Below are positions 34,512 to 43,470 of a stretch of DNA of 64,000 nucleotides, piece by piece. The stretch's first letter is position 1; the number at the start of each line of letters is the position of its first letter. A program made the translations under genes and the position numbers. The notes under the pieces are model-generated. The model had not been told where the DNA came from and did no database searches. It saw nothing but the letters and a program-made list of their open reading frames with translations. The stretch comes from Paenibacillus sp. NFR01 (GTDB taxonomy: Bacteria; Bacillota; Bacilli; Paenibacillales; Paenibacillaceae): assembly GCF_900111565.1 (NCBI RefSeq), contig NZ_FOIK01000001.1, positions 834,879 to 898,878 of the forward strand, given 5' to 3'.

Positions 34512-35905
34512 AGCAGAACGTCATCGGCTTCAAGCTCGGCCTGGCCATCATTGCCGTCTTTCTTGTGGTGCTCCTGTCTTTGGGCATTCTGATCGAGCGG
34601 ATGTTCACCGGCTTCTATTATCGGGAGATGGAAAAAGAAACCGAGGAATTGGCCCAGCATTTTACGATTATGGCCCAAACGGGCGGCCACTCCGCGGAAC
34701 AGATGATGCTGTCGTTTGCGGAATTTTCGGATGTGAGTATTTTTAACATTACTGCCGACGGAAGCGCAATGCTGCACTCCGGACGCCATAATGCCGAGGA
34801 TCGCGGTTTTATCCGCAAGAACGACCTGGCGAAGATTTTCGCCGGAGAACGCGTGAATTTTCTGTACGCGGCCCCGGACGGGTACCGGTATTTCGTCTCC
34901 GGCCAACCGGTCGCTGCTGCGAATACACCGGTCGACTCCGCACTGTATGTCATGTCTTCCACGGCGAGCATGGAGCATTCGCTGAACGGGGTGCGGCATA
35001 TCCTGCTGTACTCCGGTCTGGGCGCTTTCCTTCTTGCGCTCGGCTTCACCTGGTTTATGGCGCGCATTTTGTCCCGTCCGCTCATCCAGATGCAGCAGGC
35101 CACACGCAAGCTGGCCGCGGGCGAGCTGAATACCCGTCTGACCATAACCAGCAAAGACGAGATCGGTTCGCTGGCCGCGGCGATCAACGATCTGGCCGTG
35201 GAGCTGCAGCGGTACCGGGATACGCGCCAGGAATTTCTGGCGAATATTTCGCATGAACTGCGGACGCCAATTACGTATTTGCAGGGGTATGCCAAGGTGC
35301 TGAAGGATGGACTGTACGAAACGGAAGAGGAAAGGTCACTCTATTTGGGCGTGATCGACGACGAAGCGCATCGCATCCAGCATATGGTGGACGATCTGTT
35401 TGAACTCTCCAAGATGGAAGAAGGGCAGACGGTGCTGTATCCGGAGTGGCTGGATTTTGCCCGGCTTGTTGAGGGGACCGTGCACAAGATCGAATTGTCC
35501 GTGAAAAATAAACATTTGCAGCTCGAAGCCCGGATCGGCAATGAGCCGCTGCCGCTGTTCGGCGACCGGAAACGGGTGGAGCAAATCGTACTGAATCTTC
35601 TGGAGAATGCCGTAAGGTACACGGATGAAGGAAGCATTCAAGTGAAGGTGGCGAAAAAGGAGAACGGGGCGCTGCTGATTGTAGAGGATACGGGAATCGG
35701 CATTCCGGAGGAAGAGCTGCCGTATGTTTTTGAACGGTTTTACCGGGTGGAGAAGTCGCGTTCGCGGCAATATGGGGGTACCGGGCTCGGCCTGTCCATT
35801 GTCGGCAAGCTGGTGGAGCTGCATGGCGGAACCATTGCCATCACCAGCAAGCCGGGGGCCGGAACCCGGTGTGAGGTTGCTTTTGTAAATCCGGTTCAGG
35901 ACTGA
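34508..35905 (+). CDS. sensor histidine kinase
   Basis: 465 residues. Membrane segments at about 9-29 and 165-184, an extracytoplasmic domain of about 135 residues, HAMP (RILSRPLIQMQQATRKLAAGEL), the canonical H-box ANISHELRTPITYLQGYAK with H249, and ATP-binding boxes LLENAVRYT, EDTGIGIP, GTGLGLSIV. Partner of the overlapping response regulator. Confidence 0.93.
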   Translation: MKQNVIGFKLGLAIIAVFLVVLLSLGILIERMFTGFYYREMEKETEELAQHFTIMAQTGGHSAEQMMLSFAEFSDVSIFNITADGSAMLHSGRHNAEDRGFIRKNDLAKIFAGERVNFLYAAPDGYRYFVSGQPVAAANTPVDSALYVMSSTASMEHSLNGVRHILLYSGLGAFLLALGFTWFMARILSRPLIQMQQATRKLAAGELNTRLTITSKDEIGSLAAAINDLAVELQRYRDTRQEFLANISHELRTPITYLQGYAKVLKDGLYETEEERSLYLGVIDDEAHRIQHMVDDLFELSKMEEGQTVLYPEWLDFARLVEGTVHKIELSVKNKHLQLEARIGNEPLPLFGDRKRVEQIVLNLLENAVRYTDEGSIQVKVAKKENGALLIVEDTGIGIPEEELPYVFERFYRVEKSRSRQYGGTGLGLSIVGKLVELHGGTIAITSKPGAGTRCEVAFVNPVQD

Positions 35906-35917
35906 TTATCGCTCTGC

Positions 35918-36403
35918 TTAATGCATCATGCCGGCCATTCCGCCGACGATTTCCGGATTAACCATCCCGAAGATCATGGCGACATGGGCAACGACCAGAA
36001 AGCCGCTGACCAGCAGGAAATGCAGCTTCAGCCGGGATTCTTCGCTGCGGCGGCGTGCGATCAGCCCGAGGTCGAGCAGCGCAAGCGGCAGCAGGAACAG
36101 TACCCCGCTTAAGTAAAAGGTGACAGCCACAACGTCAACCCAGGTATGCCAATCTCCGTCCACGGTGAGCGGGATATAGGCGTTAATCATCAGGTAAATA
36201 AAGATGCCCGTAAAATATAGGCCGGCGATAATGCTGCACGCGCGGTTGAATGCGCGGAGCGGTCCGTGCAAATTTTTACTGAACAGAATGAAAAATTCCG
36301 TTACGGTAATCGTCTCTGCAAAAATCACGGGAATGGCCATGAAAATAATCAGGTTCCATGGCTGATTGTCCGCCAGCAGCGACATATAATGCGTCATGTT
36401 CAT
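35918..36403 (-). CDS. small membrane protein, DUF6803-like
   Basis: 161 residues with four or five hydrophobic helices (about 16-38, 58-78, 92-115, 128-150). His residues sit in the helices and loops (THYM, HTWVD, LKLHFLL, VVAHVAM) and Met at the end (GGMAGMMH), which hints at metal or heme handling. Matches my recollection of the DUF6803 family, but I am not certain. GGAGG lies seven bases before ATG 36403. Convergent with the histidine kinase at 34508; no terminator is evident between them. Confidence 0.65.
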   Translation of the reverse strand: MNMTHYMSLLADNQPWNLIIFMAIPVIFAETITVTEFFILFSKNLHGPLRAFNRACSIIAGLYFTGIFIYLMINAYIPLTVDGDWHTWVDVVAVTFYLSGVLFLLPLALLDLGLIARRRSEESRLKLHFLLVSGFLVVAHVAMIFGMVNPEIVGGMAGMMH

Positions 36404-36565
36404 GTTTGACCCTCCAAAATATAATTAACCTCGCTTGTTAGTCTAGTCCATAAATATGTGGAAAGTATGGAGAATCGGGTTTATGCTAGATTAGTCTGAA
36501 TTTGAGAGAAACGGACCTGTGCGTACTGCGCGCGGGGGCATATTCATGGGGGGAGTCATACCGCA

Positions 36566-37228
36566 ATGCTTAGCAGTGTTACTAGTTTATTGTTTGATCT
36601 GGACGGCACGTTGACCGATCCGAAGGAAGGCATCACACGCAGCGTGGAATACGCGCTCAATCAGTTCGGACAGACGGTTGCGCATCCCGATGAACTGATT
36701 CCGTATATCGGTCCGCCGCTCTATGATTCGTTTGTCGAGCTTGCAGGCATGTCCACGGAGGATGCGCAGAAGGCGGTCGGCTATTACCGCGAGCGGTACC
36801 GGGTTACCGGCATTTACGAAAATAGGATCATTTCAGGGGTACCCGAACTGTTGGCTAATTTAAGCAATATGGGGTTCGGCTTGTATGTGGCAACCTCAAA
36901 GCCTACGGTGTTTGCGGAAGAAATATTGCGTTATTACGGCCTGGACGGTTTCTTCAAATTCGTCGGAGGCAGCAATCTGGACGGCACCCGGTCCAAAAAA
37001 GCGGAAGTGATCGCGTACGTGCTGGAGCAAAACGCGCTGAAGCCGGAAGAAGCCTTAATGATCGGCGACCGCAAGCATGACATCATCGGTGCGGCTGCTT
37101 GCGGCGTCCTGTCGCTTGGCGTGACATTTGGTTATGGCACGGAAGCGGAGCTCTCTGCGGCCGGCGCGGATTTTATCGCCTACCGGGTAGAAGAAATCGG
37201 GGAGATGCTCTCCCTCGCCAAATGTTGA
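36566..37228 (+). CDS. HAD-superfamily phosphatase (Gph/PpaX-like)
   Basis: 220 residues. HAD motif I DLDGTLTD, cap domain with the phosphoglycolate-phosphatase-like helices (GPPLYDSFVELAGMS), motif II VATSKP, and motif III/IV region EALMIGDRKHDIIGA. Probable small-molecule phosphatase (phosphoglycolate or nucleotide monophosphate). Ribosome site GGGGGGAG at 36549-36556 before ATG 36566. Monocistronic. Confidence 0.88.
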   Translation: MLSSVTSLLFDLDGTLTDPKEGITRSVEYALNQFGQTVAHPDELIPYIGPPLYDSFVELAGMSTEDAQKAVGYYRERYRVTGIYENRIISGVPELLANLSNMGFGLYVATSKPTVFAEEILRYYGLDGFFKFVGGSNLDGTRSKKAEVIAYVLEQNALKPEEALMIGDRKHDIIGAAACGVLSLGVTFGYGTEAELSAAGADFIAYRVEEIGEMLSLAKC

Positions 37229-37242
37229 TAGGCATCTGCCTG

Positions 37243-37271
37243 TTGACTTTTGGCACCGGCATACGTAAGAT
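37243..37271 (+). promoter_or_regulatory. sigma-A promoter of thrS
   Basis: TTGACT (37243-37248), 17 bases, TAAGAT (37266-37271). The transcript would start near 37278 and carry a leader of about 370 nt containing the T-box. Confidence 0.7.
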
Positions 37272-37324
37272 GTTAACCAAGCAATACCATCATCACAAGC
37301 TTTACATGACACGGCGATGACCAA

Positions 37325-37606
37325 AGACATGATATCCCTCGCGGGCTGACCAGAGAGAGAAGCGAAAGCTGAGAGCTTCTTGCAGATTCCGGCCGGATAT
37401 TACCCCTTTGCAGCCGCGGCACTGAACCCTTCCTGCTGCTCAGGAAGGCTGTAAATGCCGCCGCCTGATCCCCGATACCGGATCCCATGAGGATTTGCCT
37501 TCAACCTTTCGCCGGGCAGCGGCGCCAGGGAGCGGTGCAGATCAAATTAGGGTGGAACCACGAGCCGAACGCACTCGTCCCTTTCCGGGAGAGATGCGTT
37601 TTTTTG
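37325..37606 (+). ncRNA. T-box riboswitch (threonyl) upstream of thrS
   Basis: tRNA-sensing leader. The conserved T-box sequence AGGGTGGAACCACG is at 37549-37562. It overlaps a terminator formed by ACGCACTCGTCCC and GGGAGAGATGCGT with seven Ts (to 37605). Upstream lies a structured Stem I region (GCGAAAGC..GAGAGCTTC, paired GGAAGG arms around 37430-37448). ACC codons suited to Thr occur at 37402-37404 and 37426-37428 (CTGAACCCTT); the second is the better specifier candidate, but this needs folding. Uncharged tRNA-Thr would favour the antiterminator and thrS expression. Confidence 0.92.
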
Positions 37607-37646
37607 CGTTCAATGCCACTACTAATCGGGAAATGGAGGGAAAGTC

Positions 37647-39575
37647 ATGGATATTAAAATTACATTGCCGGACGGATCGAACAGGAGGGTACCGCAGTAC
37701 ACCACTATCGCTGAAATTGCCGAATCGATCAGCATCAGCCTGCGCAAGCAGGCGGTTGCCGGTAAGCTGAATGGACGGCTTGTTGATTTGCAGGCTGAAC
37801 TGGCTCAGGACGGAGCCCTGGAAATCGTTACGCTGGACAGCGCTGACGGGCTGGCCGTATACCGCCACAGTGCCGCCCATGTGCTGGCGCAGGCATTGAA
37901 GCGAATATACGGCGAAGCGAAGGTGAAGCTGGGCATCGGGCCGGTGATCCAGGATGGCTTTTACTACGATATCGATATGGAGCACTCGCTTACGCCGGAG
38001 GATCTGCAGGCGATTGAAGCGGAGATGTCGGCCATCGTGCGGGAGAATCTGCCGATTGTCCGGCGCATAGTCAGCCGCAGCGAAGCCTTGGCGTTTTTCA
38101 ACTGGCGGGAGGAATCTCTGAAGGTGGAGCTGATTAACGAGCTGCCTAAGGACGCAGTGATCACGATGTATGAACAGGGAGAGTTCAGCGATTTATGCCG
38201 CGGGCCGCATCTTCCCTCGACCGGGAAGCTCAAGGCATTCAAGCTCCTCAGCGTAGCCGGCGCCTACTGGCGCGGGAATGCGGAGAACCGGATGCTGCAG
38301 CGGATTTACGGTACAGCGTTTGTCAAACCGGCGGAGCTGGAGGAACATCTGCGGATGCTGGAGGAAGCGAAGCAGCGCGACCATCGCAAGCTTGGTAAGG
38401 AGCTGGAGCTGTTCATGTTCTCCGAAGAGGCGCCGGGTATGCCGTTTTATCTGCCCAAGGGTATGCTGATCCGTACCGAGCTGGAGAATTTCGCCCGCCG
38501 GCTGCAGCGGGAGCGGGATTACGAGGAAGTGCGTACGCCGCAGATGATGAACAACCGGCTGTGGGAACAGTCCGGACATTATGACCATTACAAAGACAAC
38601 ATGTATTTCACGATGGTCGACGATGTTAAATATAGCCTCAAACCGATGAACTGCCCAGGCCACATTCTGGTCTATAAAAATAGCCTGCATTCCTACCGCG
38701 AGCTGCCGATCCGCATTGCGGAATTCGGCCAGGTACACCGGCATGAGTTTTCCGGGGCGCTAAGCGGGATGATGCGTGTCCGCACTTTCTGCCAGGACGA
38801 CGCTCACCTGTTTGTGTTGCCGGAGCAAATCGGCGAGGAAATCGGCAAGGTCATTGAAATGATCGACCATATCTACAAGGTGTTCGGGTTTGAATATCAG
38901 GTGGAGCTATCGACAAGGCCGGATGATTTCATGGGCGACGTGGAGCTGTGGAACGAAGCGGAGTCTTCTTTGCAAAAGGTACTGGAAGCTCGGGGAATCC
39001 CTTACCGTTTGAACGCCGGCGACGGTGCCTTTTACGGACCGAAAATCGATTTTCATATCCTGGATGCGCTGAAGCGGAGCTGGCAATGTGGTACAATTCA
39101 ATTGGACTTCCAAATGCCGGAGAAGTTCGAAATGAACTACATCGGCGAAGACGGTCAGAAGCACCGTCCGGTGATGATCCATCGTGCCGTGTATGGCGCC
39201 ATCGACCGGTTCATGGGAATTCTGATCGAACATTTCGCGGGTGCGTTCCCGCTTTGGCTCGCACCGGTACAGGTCAAGCTTTTGCCGGTCTCGGCGAATT
39301 ATACGGACGATGCGCTGCAGGTCAAAGAAACACTCAAGCAAGCCGGAATTCGCGTCGACGTGGATGTGCGCAATGAGAAGCTGGGCCTGAAGATCCGTGA
39401 CGGCGAGCTGGAGAAGGTCCCTTATCTCCTCGTCATCGGAGAACAGGAACGGCAGTCCTCATCGGTATCCGTACGCAAACGCGGCGCCGGCGATCTGGGC
39501 CGGATTGACGTTGCTGCGCTGATTCAGCAGATATTTGCCGAGGTGAAAGCGGGACAAGAGCTGGCGGAAGACTGA
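37647..39575 (+). CDS. thrS: threonyl-tRNA synthetase
   Basis: 642 residues, normal length. N-terminal TGS domain (1-62), editing domain with H74-x3-H78 (HSAAHVL), class II catalytic core with the zinc-site NCPGH segment, motif 2 FGQVHRHEFSGALSGMMRVR, motif 3 region and the C-terminal anticodon-binding domain (APVQVKLLPVSANYTDDALQV). Good ribosome site GGAGGG. Expression is controlled by the T-box in its leader. Confidence 0.97.
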   Translation: MDIKITLPDGSNRRVPQYTTIAEIAESISISLRKQAVAGKLNGRLVDLQAELAQDGALEIVTLDSADGLAVYRHSAAHVLAQALKRIYGEAKVKLGIGPVIQDGFYYDIDMEHSLTPEDLQAIEAEMSAIVRENLPIVRRIVSRSEALAFFNWREESLKVELINELPKDAVITMYEQGEFSDLCRGPHLPSTGKLKAFKLLSVAGAYWRGNAENRMLQRIYGTAFVKPAELEEHLRMLEEAKQRDHRKLGKELELFMFSEEAPGMPFYLPKGMLIRTELENFARRLQRERDYEEVRTPQMMNNRLWEQSGHYDHYKDNMYFTMVDDVKYSLKPMNCPGHILVYKNSLHSYRELPIRIAEFGQVHRHEFSGALSGMMRVRTFCQDDAHLFVLPEQIGEEIGKVIEMIDHIYKVFGFEYQVELSTRPDDFMGDVELWNEAESSLQKVLEARGIPYRLNAGDGAFYGPKIDFHILDALKRSWQCGTIQLDFQMPEKFEMNYIGEDGQKHRPVMIHRAVYGAIDRFMGILIEHFAGAFPLWLAPVQVKLLPVSANYTDDALQVKETLKQAGIRVDVDVRNEKLGLKIRDGELEKVPYLLVIGEQERQSSSVSVRKRGAGDLGRIDVAALIQQIFAEVKAGQELAED

Positions 39576-39604
39576 TTTCTATTCTATAGAAGGAAGTGAC
39601 AACG

Positions 39605-40213
39605 TTGACCGTGAAATACAGCAATGATCGCATGCTGCAAGGTCAAACCATCCGGCTTGAACCGCTGGAGGAACGTCATCGCGAGGAGCTTGCGGAGCTG
39701 CTGGCCGACCGGCGGATCTGGGAGTTCACATGGCGGAAAATCAACTCACGGGAAGACGCGCTGGATTTGGTGAATACGGCATTAGCGAATCAGACGGCGG
39801 GGACGGAGATACCCTTTGTCATGATCGAAGCAGCTTCCGGACGAATCGCCGGGACAAGCCGTCTCAAGAACGTCGATCTGAAGAATCGCAGCGCCGAAAT
39901 CGGCTGCACCTGGATCGGCCCGGCGTACTGGCGGACGGCGGTCAACACCGAAGCGAAGGCATGGATGCTGAAGTTTGCCTTTGAGGAGCTGGATCTAATC
40001 CGCATCGAATTTACGATTGTGGGAACCAATCTGCGGTCCCAACGGGCGATCGAACGCATCGGGGCCATTAAGGAAGGCGTGCTGCGCAAACACCGGATCT
40101 CACCGGACGGAACCGTGCATGACAACGTGGTCTACAGCATTACCGATGACGACTGGCCGGCGGTCAAAGCGAATCTGCATCATTTGTTATACGTTAAATA
40201 CGCGAGGGTATGA
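39605..40213 (+). CDS. GNAT N-acetyltransferase, RimJ/RimL type
   Basis: About 202 residues from TTG 39605 (GAAGGAAG eight bases upstream; GTG 39596 is in the ribosome site). LEPLEERHREEL opening, IGCTWIGPAYWRTAVNTEAK acceptor/acetyl-CoA region and the SQRAIERIGAIKEGVLRKHR block are typical of RimJ/RimL-like enzymes. Substrate unknown. Close behind thrS and probably read through from it at a low level; terminator follows. Confidence 0.88.
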   Translation: MTVKYSNDRMLQGQTIRLEPLEERHREELAELLADRRIWEFTWRKINSREDALDLVNTALANQTAGTEIPFVMIEAASGRIAGTSRLKNVDLKNRSAEIGCTWIGPAYWRTAVNTEAKAWMLKFAFEELDLIRIEFTIVGTNLRSQRAIERIGAIKEGVLRKHRISPDGTVHDNVVYSITDDDWPAVKANLHHLLYVKYARV

Positions 40214-40217
40214 GACA

Positions 40218-40260
40218 CAACCTTGGGATGACGGGTGTTCCGGCATTCCAAGGTTTTTTA
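40218..40260 (+). terminator. intrinsic terminator
   Basis: AACCTTGGGATG pairs with CATTCCAAGGTT across ACGGGTGTTCCGG, followed by TTTT. Confidence 0.8.
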
Positions 40261-40299
40261 GCGATTGGCGGTAAAAAGGGAGAAGGCCAGCGCCGGATT

Positions 40300-40327
40300 T
40301 TGGTAATCCGTCATTTCGCGTTATACT
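40300..40327 (+). promoter_or_regulatory. candidate sigma-A promoter for the aldo/keto reductase
   Basis: TTGGTA (40300-40305) and TATACT (40322-40327) spaced by 16 bases, 40 bases before the start codon. Confidence 0.45.
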
Positions 40328-40366
40328 AGTCCATGTGTGATACTAATGAATAAGGTGGGAAACCCA

Positions 40367-41200
40367 ATGAGTCAGCTTCATCTACAATCCAAAGCTACGC
40401 TGAACAACGGCGTGGAGATGCCTTGGTTCGGCCTTGGCGTGTACAAGGTTCAGGAAGGCAACGAAGTCATTGAATCCGTTAAGACGGCAATCCAAGCCGG
40501 CTACCGCAGCATCGATACCGCTGCGCTATACGGCAATGAAGAAGGCGTGGGACAAGCGATCCGCGAATCCGGCGTGCCGCGCGAAGAACTGTTCATCACC
40601 ACCAAGGTATGGAATTCCGATCAGCGGGAAGGCCGCGTGCTGGAAGCGTTCGAAACCAGCTTGAATAAGCTTGGCCTGGATTACGTGGACCTTTATCTGG
40701 TGCACTGGCCGGTGAAGGATAAATACAAAGAAACATGGAAGGCGATGGAGCAACTATATGCGAGCGGCAAAGTCCGGGCAATTGGCGTATCCAACTTCCA
40801 GATTCATCATCTGCAGGACTTGTTGGCAGACGCTTCGGTTGTGCCGACGGTGAACCAGGTGGAGCTGCATCCTCATCTGAGCCAGCCGCAGCTTCGCCAA
40901 TTCTGTAAAGACAACGGCATCCAGATCGAAGCCTGGGCTCCGCTGGGACAAGGCCGGCTGCTGGATAACGAAACGCTGAAGGATATCGCCGCAGTCCATG
41001 GCAAATCGGTGGCCCAGGTGATTTTGCGCTGGGATCTGCAGAACGGCATCGTCACGATTCCTAAATCGGTTACAGAATCGAGAATAATCGAAAATGCCGA
41101 TATTTACGATTTCGAGCTGTCTTCGGACGAAATGAAACGGATCGATGATCTGAACGGTGACCTGCGCTACGGCGCGGATCCGGACAATTTCAATTTCTAA
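40367..41200 (+). CDS. aldo/keto reductase (AKR5-like)
   Basis: 277 residues from ATG 40367, behind AAGGTGGGA. NADPH-dependent TIM-barrel reductase. It has NNGVEMPWFGLGVYKV at the start, GYRSIDTAALYGNEEGVG (active-site Asp and Tyr), LVHWP, IGVSNFQ and the C-terminal IPKSVTESRIIEN cofactor block. Similar to Bacillus YvgN/YtbE, which reduce methylglyoxal and other aldehydes. Own promoter and terminator. Confidence 0.92.
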   Translation: MSQLHLQSKATLNNGVEMPWFGLGVYKVQEGNEVIESVKTAIQAGYRSIDTAALYGNEEGVGQAIRESGVPREELFITTKVWNSDQREGRVLEAFETSLNKLGLDYVDLYLVHWPVKDKYKETWKAMEQLYASGKVRAIGVSNFQIHHLQDLLADASVVPTVNQVELHPHLSQPQLRQFCKDNGIQIEAWAPLGQGRLLDNETLKDIAAVHGKSVAQVILRWDLQNGIVTIPKSVTESRIIENADIYDFELSSDEMKRIDDLNGDLRYGADPDNFNF

Positions 41201-41211
41201 ATCCGCTGTAC

Positions 41212-41257
41212 AAAAGACGTCTGCGCCTGCAAGGTTTCGCCGCGCCAGGCGTCTTTT
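41212..41257 (+). terminator. intrinsic terminator of the aldo/keto reductase
   Basis: AAAAGACGTCTG pairs with CAGGCGTCTTTT (one G-U), followed by further Ts. Confidence 0.8.
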
Positions 41258-41293
41258 TTGCATCCGCCAAAATGAAAACAAGTATGAAAAAAT

Positions 41294-41320
41294 CGAAACT
41301 TTTATCCGGCGGTAATCGTC
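41294..41320 (+). promoter_or_regulatory. candidate ECF-sigma promoter
   Basis: CGAAAC (41294-41299), 17 bases, CGTC (41317-41320), close to the TGAAAC/CGTC pattern of envelope-stress ECF sigma factors (SigM/SigX type). A TATCAT at 41321 could instead be a sigma-A -10. Confidence 0.3.
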
Positions 41321-41383
41321 TATCATACAGAAAGAGAGACAAGGCTTGTCTTTCGAATCATGCTTTAGGGAGGCAATACCGAA

Positions 41384-42502
41384 GTGACACCAACACCATT
41401 ACCGCAGCGATCCTCCGTCCGGAGCAAGAAAAAGTCCCGTAAACGGAAGAAAAAAAGAAGTTTTTTTCGCACCGTATCCAGGTTGTTCTTCCTATTATTC
41501 CTGATAATCATCGCCGGCCTCGGCTGGCTGTACCTGGCTCCGTCCGGGCAGAATACGCGTTATCTGATTGCCGATACCCTGATCACGACGCAGCACCGCT
41601 ATCTGGCGAAATATATTATCGGCGAAGCCGAATTGCAGGCACGGGTCGACGAGTACAACAAGCTCTTTGAACAAATGGGCGATGAAAAAGATACGCATGT
41701 CATTCAGCCGGCAAAACCGTCCGCAGAGGAAGCGGCAGCGCCGCTCGTCAAGGTCGAGAAAGTAAGAGGCACCGGATACGAAGGCTACCTGATGACGGTG
41801 AGCGATCCGACCAAGGTGCGCCTCGGACTGACATCCGTAATGGGCAAAGGCGAAAAAGTATCCAGCATGGTCAAGCGTACCGGGGCGATCGCCGGCGTAA
41901 ACGGAGGCGGATTTGCCGACCCGAACTGGAAGGGCAACGGATTTAAACCGATCGGCCTGGTCATTTCGCAAGGCAAAGTCTGCTATAATGGACTCGGCGG
42001 TAAAGACTCAACTCAGATCGTTGGTCTCGACAAACAGGGCAAAATGATAGCCGGAAATTATACGCTGAAGGAACTCAGCGATCTCGGCGTGCAGGAAGCG
42101 GTATCGTTCCAGCCGCGGATCATCGTCAACGGCAAAGGCCTGATCAAGAATGCCGCCGACGGCTGGGGCATTGCTCCGCGCACGGCCATGGGCCAACGCG
42201 AGGACGGCGCGCTGCTGTTCCTGGTCATTGACGGCAGACAGCCGGGCTACAGCATCGGCGCCAATCTGTATGACGTGCAGCAGATTATGCTGAAGCACGG
42301 AGCTGTCATTGCCGCCAATCTGGACGGCGGATCATCCACCGTTCTGGTCAAAGACAACGATGTCGTCAATAAACCATCGTCGCAATATGGCGAGCGGTAT
42401 TTGCCGACCGCCTTCCTGGTGTTTGAGCATCCGGAGAATGCCGTGATTCCGAACATGTGGGAAGGACTGGATCCGGCCAAAATCGACGCCGGCAAAAAAT
42501 AA
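41384..42502 (+). CDS. phosphodiester glycosidase family protein (NAGPA/DUF2233), membrane-anchored
   Basis: 372 residues, GTG start with GGGAGG upstream. Very basic N-terminus (RSKKKSRKRKKKRS), one membrane anchor (about 33-51), then an extracellular NAGPA domain with GVNGGGF, GIAPRTAMGQ and NLDGGSST, the motifs around the active site of the human uncovering-enzyme-like family. These proteins split GlcNAc-1-phosphodiesters in surface polysaccharide or teichoic-acid-like polymers. Confidence 0.88.
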   Translation: MTPTPLPQRSSVRSKKKSRKRKKKRSFFRTVSRLFFLLFLIIIAGLGWLYLAPSGQNTRYLIADTLITTQHRYLAKYIIGEAELQARVDEYNKLFEQMGDEKDTHVIQPAKPSAEEAAAPLVKVEKVRGTGYEGYLMTVSDPTKVRLGLTSVMGKGEKVSSMVKRTGAIAGVNGGGFADPNWKGNGFKPIGLVISQGKVCYNGLGGKDSTQIVGLDKQGKMIAGNYTLKELSDLGVQEAVSFQPRIIVNGKGLIKNAADGWGIAPRTAMGQREDGALLFLVIDGRQPGYSIGANLYDVQQIMLKHGAVIAANLDGGSSTVLVKDNDVVNKPSSQYGERYLPTAFLVFEHPENAVIPNMWEGLDPAKIDAGKK

Positions 42503-42522
42503 CGGGCAGAGGGGGAAACCGC

Positions 42523-43455
42523 TTGACCTTGCAGCAGCTTCGCTATTGCCTGGAGATCGCCAGCTGCGGCTCGATGAACGAAGCGGCCAAGCGGCTCTTC
42601 GTGTCGCAGCCTTCACTCTCGAATGCGATCAAGGAGCTGGAGAACGAGCTGGGCATTACGATATTTGAACGGAACAGCCGGGGAATGAGCCTGTCGCAAG
42701 ACGGCGTTGAATTTCTCGGCTATGCCCGGCAAATCATTGAGCAGACCGAATCCTTGGAGAACCGGTATTACGGAAAAAAACGCAGCCCGGTATACTTTTC
42801 GGTCTCTACGCAGCATTACGCCTTTGCCGCGGATGCATTTGTCAGGCTGATGAAGGAGAACAATCATCCGGAGTACAGCTACAGTCTGAAAGAGATGCAA
42901 ACCAGCGGGATTCTGGACGATGTCCGTCTGATGCGCAGCGACCTCGGGATACTGTATCTGTGCGACAGCAATTCAAAGGTAATGAACAAACTGTTCAGCG
43001 ACGCAAACCTGAAGTTTACGCCGCTCTTTAACACGCTTCCGCATGTCTATGTGCGCGCCGGCCATCCGCTGGCCGCCAAAACGCGGCTGAATGAAGCGGA
43101 TATTTCGGAGTTCGCTTATATCACGTTTGAGCAGGAAGATCCGCATGCGCTGCATTTTTCCGAAGAAATGCTGAGCTTTACCCGGATGGCAAGAAGCATC
43201 AAGGTGTCGGACCGGGCTACGCTTTCCCATCTGCTGCTGGGCAGCGACGCGTTTACGATCGGCACCGGCGTGCTGGGCAGCGGCGGAGAATTGGCGGGAA
43301 TCGTCACCGTTCCTTTTGACAGCGAAGAAATGTTCACCGTGGGTTGGATCGCCGTCAAGGACCGCAAACCCGGCGTTTTAATGGCGCAGTACATAGAGAT
43401 TCTGAATGACATGGTGTCGCGGAATTCGTTCGATGACATGCAGTTCTTATTCTGA
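42523..43455 (+). CDS. LysR-family transcriptional regulator
   Basis: 310 residues. TTG 42523 follows GAGGGGG, so the start lies just past the glycosidase stop. HTH LRYCLEIASCGSMNEAAKRLFVSQPSLSNAIKELE, then an effector-binding domain. Fifteen bases separate it from the MetE-like gene, suggesting a regulator co-transcribed with its target, perhaps methionine or sulfur related. Similar regulators (CysB/MtaR-like) control methionine uptake in other Firmicutes. Confidence 0.9.
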   Translation: MTLQQLRYCLEIASCGSMNEAAKRLFVSQPSLSNAIKELENELGITIFERNSRGMSLSQDGVEFLGYARQIIEQTESLENRYYGKKRSPVYFSVSTQHYAFAADAFVRLMKENNHPEYSYSLKEMQTSGILDDVRLMRSDLGILYLCDSNSKVMNKLFSDANLKFTPLFNTLPHVYVRAGHPLAAKTRLNEADISEFAYITFEQEDPHALHFSEEMLSFTRMARSIKVSDRATLSHLLLGSDAFTIGTGVLGSGGELAGIVTVPFDSEEMFTVGWIAVKDRKPGVLMAQYIEILNDMVSRNSFDDMQFLF

Positions 43456-43470
43456 CAGCGGAGGGAAAAT

